Shown here: positions 1-10,000 of the stretch, piece after piece | Position numbering within the stretch: position 1 is the first letter of the stretch | Layout: each line of letters opens with the position of its first letter | NCBI GenBank assembly: GCA_937911265.1 | Contig: CALDRG010000108.1 | Span: 1 to 18,363, forward strand | DNA: 18,363 bases | Source: Thalassarchaeum sp002495735 | GTDB taxonomy: Archaea > Thermoplasmatota > Poseidoniia > Poseidoniales > Thalassarchaeaceae | Direction of reading: 5' to 3' | Notes under the pieces: model-generated | Told to the model about the DNA's origin: nothing | The model's input: the letters and a program-made list of their open reading frames with translations, nothing else | Database searches by the model: none | Program-made: the position numbers and the translations under genes

Positions 1-577
1 CAGTTTCCTTGACTGCATCGAGGGCTTCCTCCATGCGCTCCTTGAATGTCTCTTGACTGGCCAGAACGTCCCTTGCCGCTTCAACTGCCCTGTCTATCAT
101 TGTGTAGCGGGTGTGGATGGCCTCGTTGAGTTTCTCGAAGAGTTGCATGTGCTGGACGTACCAGTCGTCGCGCGCGGACAGTTCTGCAGTAGCTACCCGG
201 TTGCGCTCATCGAGCTCCTCAGTGACCTCGAAGACACGACCGAGGCGAGCCTTCTCACGAGTGTACAGCTCCTCCATCTTCTCGAGTTCTGGCTCGAGGT
301 GCTCGACCCTCTTGCCGGACTTAGCCCCATCTATCTCGACCTCGTGGATCCTCGCCTCCTTCTCTGAGAGGAGAGATTCGAGGCCTTCCTTGTCGATCTC
401 CTTGTCGATGGCCTCCTTCTCAAGGACCTCAATGATGGCATTCTTCTCGGCCAACTCGTCCTCGACCTTCTTGTAAGCCACGTAGAGCTTCTCGAGGCGG
501 TCAGTCTCCTCGGCCAGCCTCTCCTCAAGCTGACGCGCCTGTAACTCAGGAGTGATGGTTCCCTCTTCCTCGCTCAT
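1..577 (-). CDS. Coiled-coil protein of unknown function (3' end outside window)
   Basis: The minus-strand frame opens with ATG at 577 and stays open for 192 codons to the window edge, so the C-terminus is missing. The protein begins MSEEEGTITPEL and is rich in Glu, Lys, Leu and Arg with heptad-like spacing (stretches such as LEERLAEETDRLEKLY and LEPELEKMEELYTREKARL). It has no signal peptide, membrane segment or catalytic motif in the visible part, so it is probably a cytoplasmic, largely alpha-helical coiled coil. A GAGGG stretch about six bases before the ATG could be the ribosome-binding site. It lies 81 bases downstream of the M20 peptidase on the same strand. I do not recognise the family; long coiled coils resemble SMC arms or structural proteins only by composition. 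The frame is convincing because the acidic and basic heptads run throughout; the function is unknown. Confidence 0.75.
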   Translation of the reverse strand, partial: MSEEEGTITPELQARQLEERLAEETDRLEKLYVAYKKVEDELAEKNAIIEVLEKEAIDKEIDKEGLESLLSEKEARIHEVEIDGAKSGKRVEHLEPELEKMEELYTREKARLGRVFEVTEELDERNRVATAELSARDDWYVQHMQLFEKLNEAIHTRYTMIDRAVEAARDVLASQETFKERMEEALDAVKET

Positions 578-658
578 ACGGGCCCTCAAGGTGCTCGACC
601 GATGCATCCGCTTTAACCTCGGCGGAATCTGTCTCATCACAGCACGGGGTTATCCGGC

Positions 659-2071
659 TCATCTGGAAATTGCGGCTACAGTCGCTGACAGCACCGCAGT
701 AAGCCTCTTTGAAGCTGGGATGTGCAGTTTCTCATCAGGGCCGTGGGCGTTGTTACCTGGTCCCCCTGTGCCTGTGCACAGGAACTGGGCGTTGGGGTAC
801 TTGCCCTGAATCATCGCTAGGAATGGGATTGTTCCTCCCAGCCAGATGGTCATTGGGGGGAGTCCGCTGATGCTGTTAGCGGCCTCAGAGAGGGCTTGAC
901 TGGCACTGGAGGAGAGGAGTGGGGCGCGGAAGCCGTCAGAGACTGCATCTGGTGTGAACGTCACCTTGGCGCCGTAGGGCGGGTCCTCCTCGAGGATCCT
1001 CTTGACCTCGGAGATGGCGGCCTCTGAGTCGACCCCGGGAGGGACTCTGAAACTGAGTTTGAGGTCGGTGTTGGTCCTGAGGACGTTTCCAGCCGTCTGT
1101 ATTGGGGGCATCCCATCGGCCCCGATTACTGACATGCATGGCCTCCAGTTCATGTTCAGGAGCATCTCTGCCGCACCCGGTGTCTGGGGTCGCATGCCGT
1201 CGACCACCGGGAGATCGTCCCATACCGTGTCGCCTAGAAGTTCGACTAATGAATCGGATTGTGCTCTGACCTCCTCGGTGATTGGCACGTGCATCCCAGG
1301 GATTAGCACCTCGCCGGTATCCGAGTCCTCGACTCTGTCGAGGAGCATCCTTGCAATCCTGAAGGAAGAGGGTATCACACCTCCTCCGTGGCCGGAGTGG
1401 ATGCCCTCATGAGAGACCTGTACAGAGAGGGTACCGGCCAGTAGCCCACGCAGCGCATCAGTCACCCAAATGTGCTCGTAATCACCGCCTCCGGTATCGA
1501 GCACGACGATGAGATTGGGGCTGCCGAGGTCGTCGGTCAGGGCGTCAAGGTACTCAGGGAGGTCGTACGAGCCAGATTCTTCACAGGTTTCGATGATAAA
1601 TCGGCAGGTGGGGTATGCAACGCCCTGCTCCTGTAGCATCCTGACCGAGGTCACGCACAGGTAGCCGCCGTACCCATCGTCGAGGGCCCCACGGCCGAAC
1701 AGCCAAGGCTCACGTCGGACCGCCTTCCATGGGTGCAGACCCTCTGACCACAACTCCGGGCGGGCCGGCTGCTTGTCGAGATGGGAGTAAAACAGGACCT
1801 CTCCGGGACCCGTGCCATCGATTGTTACCAACAGAACTGGGCTGCGCTCCCCGATACGGTGGACCTCGTACGACATACCGTCGATAGACTGTGTGTCGAG
1901 CCAGCCGCAGAACAGTTCCACGGTGGCGTCCAGATCCCCAGTCTCGGCCCAATTGGGATCGAATCCAGGGGAGAGAGCGGGGATGGCCACGAAATCCATC
2001 AGGCTGGGGAGTATCGATTCCTCCCACAACTCGTCACTACGCTGGGCGAGGGCTTCAAGATCTAGTTCCAT
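659..2071 (-). CDS. M20 family zinc metallopeptidase (carnosine dipeptidase / CPG2-like)
   Basis: 470 residues, probably a cytoplasmic di-zinc peptidase that hydrolyses dipeptides or N-acyl amino acids. All family metal-site motifs are visible: SHLDK (H97, D99), GRGALDDGYGG (bridging D131), ETCEESGS (general base E164, ligand E165), VLDTGGGD (D192) and NNAHGPDE (H443). The lid/dimerisation domain lies between, with HSGHGG at 225-230 (H225). Length and motif order fit the CNDP/carboxypeptidase-G2 branch of M20; the substrate cannot be read from sequence. The frame is open upstream to 2257, but that extension overlaps the end of addA and has low-complexity sequence unlike the family, so ATG 2071 (MELDLEALAQRSDEL) is chosen. 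It follows addA by 43 bases and may be cotranscribed with it. No signal peptide is seen. Confidence 0.9.
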   Translation of the reverse strand: MELDLEALAQRSDELWEESILPSLMDFVAIPALSPGFDPNWAETGDLDATVELFCGWLDTQSIDGMSYEVHRIGERSPVLLVTIDGTGPGEVLFYSHLDKQPARPELWSEGLHPWKAVRREPWLFGRGALDDGYGGYLCVTSVRMLQEQGVAYPTCRFIIETCEESGSYDLPEYLDALTDDLGSPNLIVVLDTGGGDYEHIWVTDALRGLLAGTLSVQVSHEGIHSGHGGGVIPSSFRIARMLLDRVEDSDTGEVLIPGMHVPITEEVRAQSDSLVELLGDTVWDDLPVVDGMRPQTPGAAEMLLNMNWRPCMSVIGADGMPPIQTAGNVLRTNTDLKLSFRVPPGVDSEAAISEVKRILEEDPPYGAKVTFTPDAVSDGFRAPLLSSSASQALSEAANSISGLPPMTIWLGGTIPFLAMIQGKYPNAQFLCTGTGGPGNNAHGPDEKLHIPASKRLTAVLSATVAAISR

Positions 2072-2114
2072 GGGCTTGTGTGAGGTCCTCAGCACATGGA
2101 GTCTTCGCTGAGCA

Positions 2115-5100
2115 TTACTGCTCCGCAGGGCCACAGATAGGTAGCGCGCCGCGATGGAATGGGCAGTTCTCGCATATGTGGGCGGACTCCGCCGGGAGTC
2201 TGTCGAAATCTGACAGCGGGGCGTCTGAAGACAGAGCCATGCCAGCAGTTCTAACAAGCAGTTCTTCCAACTCCTGTGATGCTAGATCGAGCATCTCCTT
2301 TGGATACTCGACCATCCTGCCAGTCACTCCAACCAGTATGGCAGGGGGCAAGACAGTCCTGCACCCCAGGTTGGCCGCCTTTCTCGCGTCCTCTATACTC
2401 TGTAACGCACGATAATACAGAGCCAACTGCATGCGATGCTTGTTCAGTATCTCGAGTTCGGCTTCACAAGCGGGTCCAGAGTCCTCCGAACCGAGGGCTT
2501 CGAGGAGTCCCTCAGAGGAGTCATTGTCGATTAATCCGGCGTCCTCGGTCTTCAGGTCGACCGCTCGGATAGCAGAACCACCGTTTGGAGTCGTCGTGCA
2601 CAGCACGAGATCGATGATTCCGTTCATCTCGATAGTGGCCTTATCCGTGTTCGCCAGCAGCTCGGGTCCCTCGGGACTCCAACGCTGCCTGACTGAGCCC
2701 CCTGTCTCGACATCGAGGGCGATATAGAACGGCATCTCCGTTCTGAGTCCTTCGAGCCTGTGGTCGTCCACCAATTCACGCTGCACCATCCTGCCCAGGG
2801 GTCCGGAGCCAATGCGCTCTGCCATGCCCTCAACCAGAAGGCGAGTTCGCTGAAGGTCAGCGTCAGGAGGAAGAAGTTCTGTGAACACCGTGGAATGGGT
2901 CTCTGGATCTGCCAGGAGATTCTCCCTGTGTTCCGTCCATGATGCTTGAAGTGGGGAGCTCGCCGGCTCACCGTCGAGACCAGGATTGCCGATTCCTATC
3001 TCCAGTATCCTGTGGAAAACGGTACCGAGAGTCGCAGGGTCAACGTTAGCTGGCATCCCTTTCGATGAATGCGCTTGTCCACTGGATACTATCGGATCCG
3101 GACTCAGGCCGCCCTTGGTCTCGAACCACTGTCGCCGTTGACACTCTTGGAACACCGGGAGTCTGTTCGGAGTGATTCTGATTCGGGGTGCTGAGTCCTG
3201 CCTAGGAGGAGCAGGGACCTCAGCCTCTACCGAGGAATTGGCGGCATCATCCAGCCTCTCGATACGTTGTAGCGGCGTCAGTACTGGCGAATCGTCAGCA
3301 TCCTCGAAGCAGTCTGGGTGATGGATTACAAGCATGCCCGGGAGAGTTGAGTCGCCGCCAAGAGAGGCGTTGGAGAACATTCTGGTGGGATCGAAGGTGC
3401 GCTGGCCTCTGGTTCTGATGGCTGGAGCGTCATCGTCGTCACCCTCATCTAGCCACGGTGAAGCAGTTTCCTCTCGCCTCAACGAGCCTTGACGCAATGA
3501 CTCGATCCACATCTGGCCCAATTGGGGTATCTTCGTGTCGTAGGACCAAGGCATCCGCAGACCATCTCCCTCGGCCCACTCAGTTCCTCTGTTCGAACCC
3601 ACCACAATTAGCCTCTCCTCCGCACGTGTGGCACCTACATACAGCAGCCTTCGAGCCTCAGCGTCCTTGCGAGCCTGATGCAACACCTGAACGTGGGACC
3701 ACAACGCAGAGTGAGGAGAGGACTCACTAGACCACGGCTTGGGATTTCCTGCGAAAAGTTCTGGACTCACTATCAGACGGCTGAGGTTCTCGTTCCTCAT
3801 GTTGGTCTGCCTGTTGGAGAAGACATCGGCCAATACCACCACCTTGGCCTCAAGCCCTTTGGCGCTGTGAATCGTCATCACCCTGACTGCATCGCCGGGT
3901 GGGATGGTGATGGCCTCAAGGGCGCCGGAGCTGCGCTCCCTGAGATTACGTATCCTGTCCGCTAGGACCATTGCGTCACCTCCGACCTCGGCAGCCAGCG
4001 CTCTGATGACGTCAACAATCTGCTCGACGTCTTGACGCGAGACGGAATCGGGGTAAGCAGTGAGTAGATCAGACCTGTCTATGGTCTCGTCCAGCAGATC
4101 AATTAGACGCCCCGATTCGGACAGTTGTCGCCACCTCTTTACCAAGGCCCGTTGGGAATCGCTCGAGCAATGCTCTACTAGTCGGGACAGCAGATCTTCC
4201 CCTCGTTGTGCACCTCCGATGTAGTCCTGCAACTGGGCGTCGTCCAAGCCAATCAGGACGGAGCGGGCTACCCAGGAAGCGTGGTGGCGCGACCTAGGTC
4301 TAGCGACGAACTGTAGCAACCCCTCAAGGGCGTGTGCGGCCGGTCTGTCCAGCAACCCCCCCTCTCGGTCTGCCTGAGCTGGGATTCCGTGGTCATGGAG
4401 ATGTCTAATGACCACGTCCCTGATATTCGGCCTAGTGGGAAGCAGTATCATGATTTCACTGGGAGAAACGGGGTCTTCGGCATCCACCTGATGCCACTTC
4501 CCATCTGCTGACCTAACACTGACTGGGGAACCGTCGATGAGGCTGCCAACGCGTCGAGCTATCAGCAGGGCCTGGCGCTCGAGGGAGTCTGGCTTGCCCT
4601 CACCGAACGGATCTAGGTGCGTGGTCAAGTCAGTGGGAGGATTGGAATCTCCTCCGGTGCTCAAAGGACATATCCACTCAATGGCTCCGGGAGTATCGCG
4701 CTTGTCCGGGCATGCGAACAATGTCTGAGGAGTGGCGTAGAAATCACCGTTGGGGAAAAGTCGGTGTCTGTCTGAGAAGACGTCTTCCCACCACTCGTTC
4801 ATCGCTCTCAGAAGCCCGCCGCTGGTGCGATAGTTCACCTGCAAGGCAATCAGTCCCCTCCTGCGGTTCTCGACCTCGGTCCCACTCGGGGCGGGCAGGT
4901 CGCGATCGGTCGCATCGAAGGGTATCCAGGCCACTAGATCCCTCCCTCCCTGTTCCATGTACTCAGTGGCTGTTGCGATGGTCAGAGAGTGTGCATTCCT
5001 CGGATCGCGACTGTGGGAGTCTTTCCTGAGCGCTGGCTTGCGTGTTAACTCTGGGACCCCTTCCAGTTCGTGGTCGTTAACCGCCATCAGCTGCCTCGCG

Positions 5101-7031
5101 AATTCGAGGAAGCCAGTGACCTCTGCCTGTCTGAATGCGTAGATACTCTGCTTAACGTCTCCCACGTAGCAAACCGTTGGCTGCCATGGGGTGTCGGGGA
5201 CGTTCGGTTCGCCTTCGTCCACACGCCTCTCGCCCCATAGTCTCGAGAGCAGTCTCCACTGGAGTGGTGAGTTGTCTTGGGCCTCGTCGATGATGAAGGC
5301 TCGGTAGCGTCTCCTGATTGTCATCAACAGGTTGCGCCTGCTCTCGAGGTCGGCGCGGATGGCGCCGAGGCTCGAAGCTGCCTCTCCGGCGCTGCTGGGA
5401 TTGGCCTCCAATCGCTCGAGGGCTGCGAACGCCGCATCGATGTGATCATCACGCCATGGGCTGTCCGTCAGCGAGTCCAGTGCATCCTGCATTGAAGAGT
5501 GGTAGAACGTTCTGCACGTTGAGGGGCAGTTAGCCAAAAGCAGGTCGCCGGCCAGTCTCTGGATGTCGTCGAAGTCGTGGACCTCGTCCCTCTCCTTGAG
5601 TTTCCTGATGATACCTTGGAAGCCCCGGTGAGCGAGGTACAGGTCCTGTAGGTTGCGAACTTCGGCATCGAGGGTGAAGTAATGACTGGAAGCGGGGCCA
5701 TCGATTCGCTCGGGTAGAGGAATCTGGAGAGGGGAGAGGGGGGGAGTCCAATCTGAGGGAGAGGCTGGAGGAGTTGCGTCACTGAGCAGCATGGCAACCC
5801 GTGTGAAGTGCAGCATCAGTCTGCCGCGGTCGGAGGACCAAGCGGCTTTGAGATCAGTTACTATGCCCTTAATTTCTTCCTTGACGCGTGCCTTGGAGCG
5901 CGCGTCTGGAATTCTCGAGTACTTCTCTATGCCAGCCTCCCATGAATCAGAGGGGAGATGAAAATGAGGGAAGAAAGCCGGGTTATTCTTCATCAGGGCT
6001 GAGGAGTTGAGGGTGCAAACCAGAGTGTGGCTCAGCCACGTCAGTTGCCCCCATGTGTCTTCAGGTGGCCCCTCACTGCTTAGGGAGTCCAAGCAGGCCA
6101 TCCTAGAATCAGCCGGCCAGCCGGCGAGCGCCATGGTTGCTGAATTCTCCCTTACCAAATTGCAGAAACGCTGTGCGATAGAATGGACCTCGGTAGCGTG
6201 TTCGGCAACCTCGTCGGCATCGACTGATGCCATGATCTGCTGGTGCAGCAACTCGGAGGTGATGGTGTCGCTATCCATTATCCTGCGAGCTGCCTCCTCG
6301 ATGAACACGGAACTTCCTACCAGACTGCGCAGCACCCTAGCTGCAGAGCGGCGCCCGGAGTAGTGTCGCGCAATCCTGTCTCTGGCTGCTAGTACATCTG
6401 GAGCGATTTCGGCCGAGATGCCCGCATCAACCGCCTCTCCGATGTGAGAGACCGAGCTGGGCAACCTCCAGAGAGTGTTCAGGGCGGACTCCACCAGCAG
6501 AATCCTGCCTGTGTCCGAGACGTTGTCTCGGCTTAGGGCGTCTCCGAGGATACCTCGGTACGGCGAGACCAGTTGATTGAGAAACGCGTCGATGGTTCCT
6601 ATTGGTGCGTCCTCGAGCAGAGTCAGGAGTTGTTCGTTGAATCCCTTGTGCCTGATTCTAGGGTCGCTGCGCCAAGTCCCGTCATCTCCTATGGGGCCGG
6701 GCTGCAGTCGGGCGATGCTTCGTCGCAGTCGGTCCCTCATCTCATCGGCTGCGCGATTGGTGAAGGTCAGCAGCACTACCTCCCCCGGAAGCAAGCCGCC
6801 CCACTCCCTGAGGTCTATGCGCTCTGCCGCAGGGGCTGCTATCATACCCCCTTGCAACTTGGATGGACGCTCCGGCTTGGGAAGTAGTCGGGTTGCTCTC
6901 TGATCCTCGGTCAGATAGTGCTCGATGACGCGATCAACAATCGTGCTGGTCTTGCCAGTGCCCGCCCCGGCGTCGATTACTATGTGCGCATCCAAATTGA
7001 GCGCGAGGCGTTGGGCGGTGTTCAGACGCAT
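2115..7031 (-). CDS. addA: AddA-like UvrD-family helicase fused to a PD-(D/E)XK nuclease
   Basis: 1638 residues. The first half is an SF1A DNA helicase: Walker A AGAGTGKT (21-28), motif Ia LLTFTNRAADEM (about 87-98), Ib GTIDAF (145-150), Walker B DEAQD (582-586), motif III GDVKQSIYAFRQ (624-635), motif IV NYRTS (about 733-737), motif V TIHSAKGLE (1053-1061) and motif VI LLYVGATRA (1129-1137). After an acidic linker (about 1195-1215) comes a RecB-type nuclease: H1340 in GTVFHRILE, D1474 in GIIDLV, D1492-x-K1494 in VDLKT, then Q1535 and Y1539. Cysteines C1297, C1620, C1623 and C1633 frame the nuclease like the Fe-S ligands of AddB and Cas4, although AddA itself normally lacks them. The expected role is ATP-driven unwinding and resection of double-strand ends together with the AddB-like partner. 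ATG 7031 overlaps the partner's TGA by one base (TGATG) and lies just before the Q-motif; the open frame up to 7175 would overlap addB and is rejected. Confidence 0.92.
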   Translation of the reverse strand: MRLNTAQRLALNLDAHIVIDAGAGTGKTSTIVDRVIEHYLTEDQRATRLLPKPERPSKLQGGMIAAPAAERIDLREWGGLLPGEVVLLTFTNRAADEMRDRLRRSIARLQPGPIGDDGTWRSDPRIRHKGFNEQLLTLLEDAPIGTIDAFLNQLVSPYRGILGDALSRDNVSDTGRILLVESALNTLWRLPSSVSHIGEAVDAGISAEIAPDVLAARDRIARHYSGRRSAARVLRSLVGSSVFIEEAARRIMDSDTITSELLHQQIMASVDADEVAEHATEVHSIAQRFCNLVRENSATMALAGWPADSRMACLDSLSSEGPPEDTWGQLTWLSHTLVCTLNSSALMKNNPAFFPHFHLPSDSWEAGIEKYSRIPDARSKARVKEEIKGIVTDLKAAWSSDRGRLMLHFTRVAMLLSDATPPASPSDWTPPLSPLQIPLPERIDGPASSHYFTLDAEVRNLQDLYLAHRGFQGIIRKLKERDEVHDFDDIQRLAGDLLLANCPSTCRTFYHSSMQDALDSLTDSPWRDDHIDAAFAALERLEANPSSAGEAASSLGAIRADLESRRNLLMTIRRRYRAFIIDEAQDNSPLQWRLLSRLWGERRVDEGEPNVPDTPWQPTVCYVGDVKQSIYAFRQAEVTGFLEFARQLMAVNDHELEGVPELTRKPALRKDSHSRDPRNAHSLTIATATEYMEQGGRDLVAWIPFDATDRDLPAPSGTEVENRRRGLIALQVNYRTSGGLLRAMNEWWEDVFSDRHRLFPNGDFYATPQTLFACPDKRDTPGAIEWICPLSTGGDSNPPTDLTTHLDPFGEGKPDSLERQALLIARRVGSLIDGSPVSVRSADGKWHQVDAEDPVSPSEIMILLPTRPNIRDVVIRHLHDHGIPAQADREGGLLDRPAAHALEGLLQFVARPRSRHHASWVARSVLIGLDDAQLQDYIGGAQRGEDLLSRLVEHCSSDSQRALVKRWRQLSESGRLIDLLDETIDRSDLLTAYPDSVSRQDVEQIVDVIRALAAEVGGDAMVLADRIRNLRERSSGALEAITIPPGDAVRVMTIHSAKGLEAKVVVLADVFSNRQTNMRNENLSRLIVSPELFAGNPKPWSSESSPHSALWSHVQVLHQARKDAEARRLLYVGATRAEERLIVVGSNRGTEWAEGDGLRMPWSYDTKIPQLGQMWIESLRQGSLRREETASPWLDEGDDDDAPAIRTRGQRTFDPTRMFSNASLGGDSTLPGMLVIHHPDCFEDADDSPVLTPLQRIERLDDAANSSVEAEVPAPPRQDSAPRIRITPNRLPVFQECQRRQWFETKGGLSPDPIVSSGQAHSSKGMPANVDPATLGTVFHRILEIGIGNPGLDGEPASSPLQASWTEHRENLLADPETHSTVFTELLPPDADLQRTRLLVEGMAERIGSGPLGRMVQRELVDDHRLEGLRTEMPFYIALDVETGGSVRQRWSPEGPELLANTDKATIEMNGIIDLVLCTTTPNGGSAIRAVDLKTEDAGLIDNDSSEGLLEALGSEDSGPACEAELEILNKHRMQLALYYRALQSIEDARKAANLGCRTVLPPAILVGVTGRMVEYPKEMLDLASQELEELLVRTAGMALSSDAPLSDFDRLPAESAHICENCPFHRGALPICGPAEQ

Positions 7032-10000
7032 CAGAAACCAGCCTCCATCCTGACTTCGCAAGCATTTCTCACCGGACAGTAACCGCACACTCCCGGTGAT
7101 GGGGTCGGGTGGACTCTTCCCGCAGCGGCCCCAGCTGCGACGCGTAGCGCCACTGCTAGGCGCTGTGTGAGCCATGCCCTGAAGTGGTCACTGTGCGGAG
7201 AAGCCGGCTCGTCAGGGAACCTGTGCAGTGATGTGGTGATGTCCGTACGAGTACCGAGCAGGAGATCCCTGTGAGCGGCAGAGTACTGCGAGGACAGTTC
7301 CAGCATGTGCTCGGTGTGGTGACTGAACAGAGAGATGCCAGCAGCGACCACCAAGTCACCTGGGTGGGCAATCTCCCACGCCCTCGCGTACAGCGCCAAT
7401 TGGAGTTCGTCGAGCAACCCGTCGGAATGTCGTATCTTTGCTGCCTTGCTCTCAGAGGTCTTGAGATCCCTAATTGCCACCAAACGGCGCGGCCTCCACC
7501 CCGAACCATGGACTCTGAGTGGAGCGACGCTCTCGTCCCCCTCTGGATCTAGCCACTCTTTAGTGGACTCATCCATTGGCAGGATGTCGACCCTGTCTAT
7601 GTAGCCCCGAACCCGGATCGGCGGGAGTTTCTCGCCTCCAGAGATATCCTTTGGTATCGATATCTCGATTCCTTTCTCATCGAAGTCAGCCACGCTCCAT
7701 TCGAGGCATACCGGTGAGGCATGACGGACTGTTGATTCGGCCCTTACGATGGTCCCGACCCTTCCCGATGGCGGTACAGGGCGGGGATTAGTCAACCATC
7801 GGTTCCACTCGTCTCTGCTCATCCCAGTCAATATCATCAACCTGTGAGTAGAAACCGCGTCAGTCCTGTCGAGCCAGGGGGCTCGGCTGTCCAGAGACTC
7901 GAGTGCTATTCGCATCAGCTCGTCCTCGCTCCTACCAGATTGGGCGACGCTGCTGACAGAGCTACCTTCTCCGAAGGATCTTTCAATACCAATTTCGAAT
8001 CCAAGGGTCTGACAGATTAGGTCGTGATGGACGTTGTGAAGTAGCTCACCGTGGGTACGTGGATCTAGGTCCTCTGCCTGTAGTTCGTCCTCCTCTGCCC
8101 TGAGCCCGTTCGACAACCAGCCCATTCTCGGACACTTGAGCCAGTAATGCAGCCTGCTCGGCGACCAGATAGGGACATCCTGCTCGGCTCCCACTGAATG
8201 ACCGTGCCTCAAATCGCTGACATCCGTACCTGTTGCAGGGGGGGCGAATGGCCGGGGGTCGATGGTAGGGGTCCTCTTGCCTCCGGCAACGAAGCCTCCA
8301 ACCACAGGCCACCTGTCGTGCGAGCGGGGAGGTTCGATGCCGGGCGGTGTCCGACGGGTCAGATCTGTCCTGTCAATAGAGAACAGATGCTGGACAGAAG
8401 TCTGGGCTAGGTATCCATCGTCATCGGCATGACTCGGTTGCCGTCTCTCGCGATCGTGCTGTAATTCCGAGTCCATTGATATCGATATGGCGCTGGAGTT
8501 GAGAGGTGCTCGGGCCGAAGGAAGCATGTTCCTGAGGGATATTCCGTCGGACTGCCTGAGGCCGCGTGGGCTAACCGGTTGCCCGGGCTCGGTGCACATC
8601 ACCTCGGCATCGTCATCAGGGTCGTGGGCTGCTGCCCACTCTCGAATAGGGGCGGCTGCCGGGGACGCATCGTCGAGGCTCGGATCGAGGACTAAGACTT
8701 CGGGAGCCGCGGCGAGAAGGTGTTCGAGTTGGTGCCTTGCTGCTCTGATTGGGCCATCCGGTCGGAGCAGGTCCAGCGAATGTCGCTCCTCGTCACCGAG
8801 GAAGGCCATCTTCGGGGTTCTGAGATCCCACGAGGAGCTCGACAGGTTTGCTAAGATGATGGCATCGGCGGTGCAGCCGAGAGCGGTGGCTGGAGTGAGT
8901 ACCCTGACCCTTCCAGAAGCTAGCGAAGAACCGCTTTGGATGCTTGAGGAGCGGATGAGTGGAGTGAACTCCTCGACCCATTTCGGGCCCATTTCGGGTG
9001 CGCTGTGACTCATACTAGACTGCATCAACCTGAGCGCCTGAATGTCCTTGACTACGGCTTGGGCCACCGCTGACGGAGTGGGTCCCTCGCCGTCACACAA
9101 CTCCATCGCGGACTCTAGGTCAATCATTCCGAGTATGGAGAGCAGCCAGTCATCGCCACTGGCTGAGGACTCAATCGCCGGGAGTTTTTGCCCTGTGTGG
9201 CAGCCCACCCTGCTGGCTTCATCGAGGACTGCGCGGTCCTCCCCCCTGAGCAGTGGTCTCAGGGAATCGGCGACGCAAAGGAGCCACCACTGCGTCGACT
9301 CCTTCCTGAACTGGTCGCGCTCCGATATTGGTGGCCTCGCTATCGTCTGCAGCCATCTAGCGAGAGCCCCGGGGCCACCTAGGACATGCTCGCCCCGAGC
9401 CAGTTCCGTCAACATGTCAGGGTCAGCACGCGGACTGATTCTGTCCTCCGTGGGGTGAGCATCGGGGCTTTCGAATGGCCTGAGTGTCGCTTGCAGCGAG
9501 AAAGACCTCAATGCCTCAAGGGAGAATGCATCGGGACCGTGAGGCAGGGTTGCCAAAGCGATCAGCCAGTGACCCAGAGAGTGAGTGTGTGCCGGTTGGC
9601 GCGAAGGAGGAAGTGGTACTCCAAGTGCTTTCAGACCCCTCTCCCATTGTGGTAGGTTAGACTCCAGTGCTGGATCCACGATGATGAGGCGGGAAGAAGG
9701 GTTTGACTCAAGGCGTTCTCGTGTCAACCTAATCGTCGCCTCGAAGGAGTGTTTCTCCCTCTGCAGCAGTACACGCTCGGTAGACGACTCGGATGGAGTT
9801 GATTCTGGCTGGTGCGGCGGCACCCATGGAGGAAGGTCTGATTGGGTCTTGATTGGGTGCTGATCGAGCAGAAGCATGCCGTGGTGCCCAAGCCTGAAGT
9901 TGCCGGGGTGAGCCAATTGATGAATGGGGCAATGTCTCGAAACTGCTAGCATAATCTCAACGTGCGAGCGGGGCACCCCTGGAGGGTGGTCGAGCATGAT

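Noticed and set aside
111..476. Plus-strand ORFs opposite the coiled-coil gene
   Set aside because: They are serine/leucine-rich mirror products of the Glu/Lys codons on the minus strand, with no domain of their own.
2072..2257. N-terminal extension of the M20 peptidase to 2257
   Set aside because: It overlaps the end of addA, reads as arginine/serine-rich shadow sequence, and ATG 2071 starts where family members begin.
7032..7175. N-terminal extension of AddA to 7175
   Set aside because: It lies entirely inside addB in another frame; the TGATG junction at 7031 gives a coupled start right before the helicase Q-motif.
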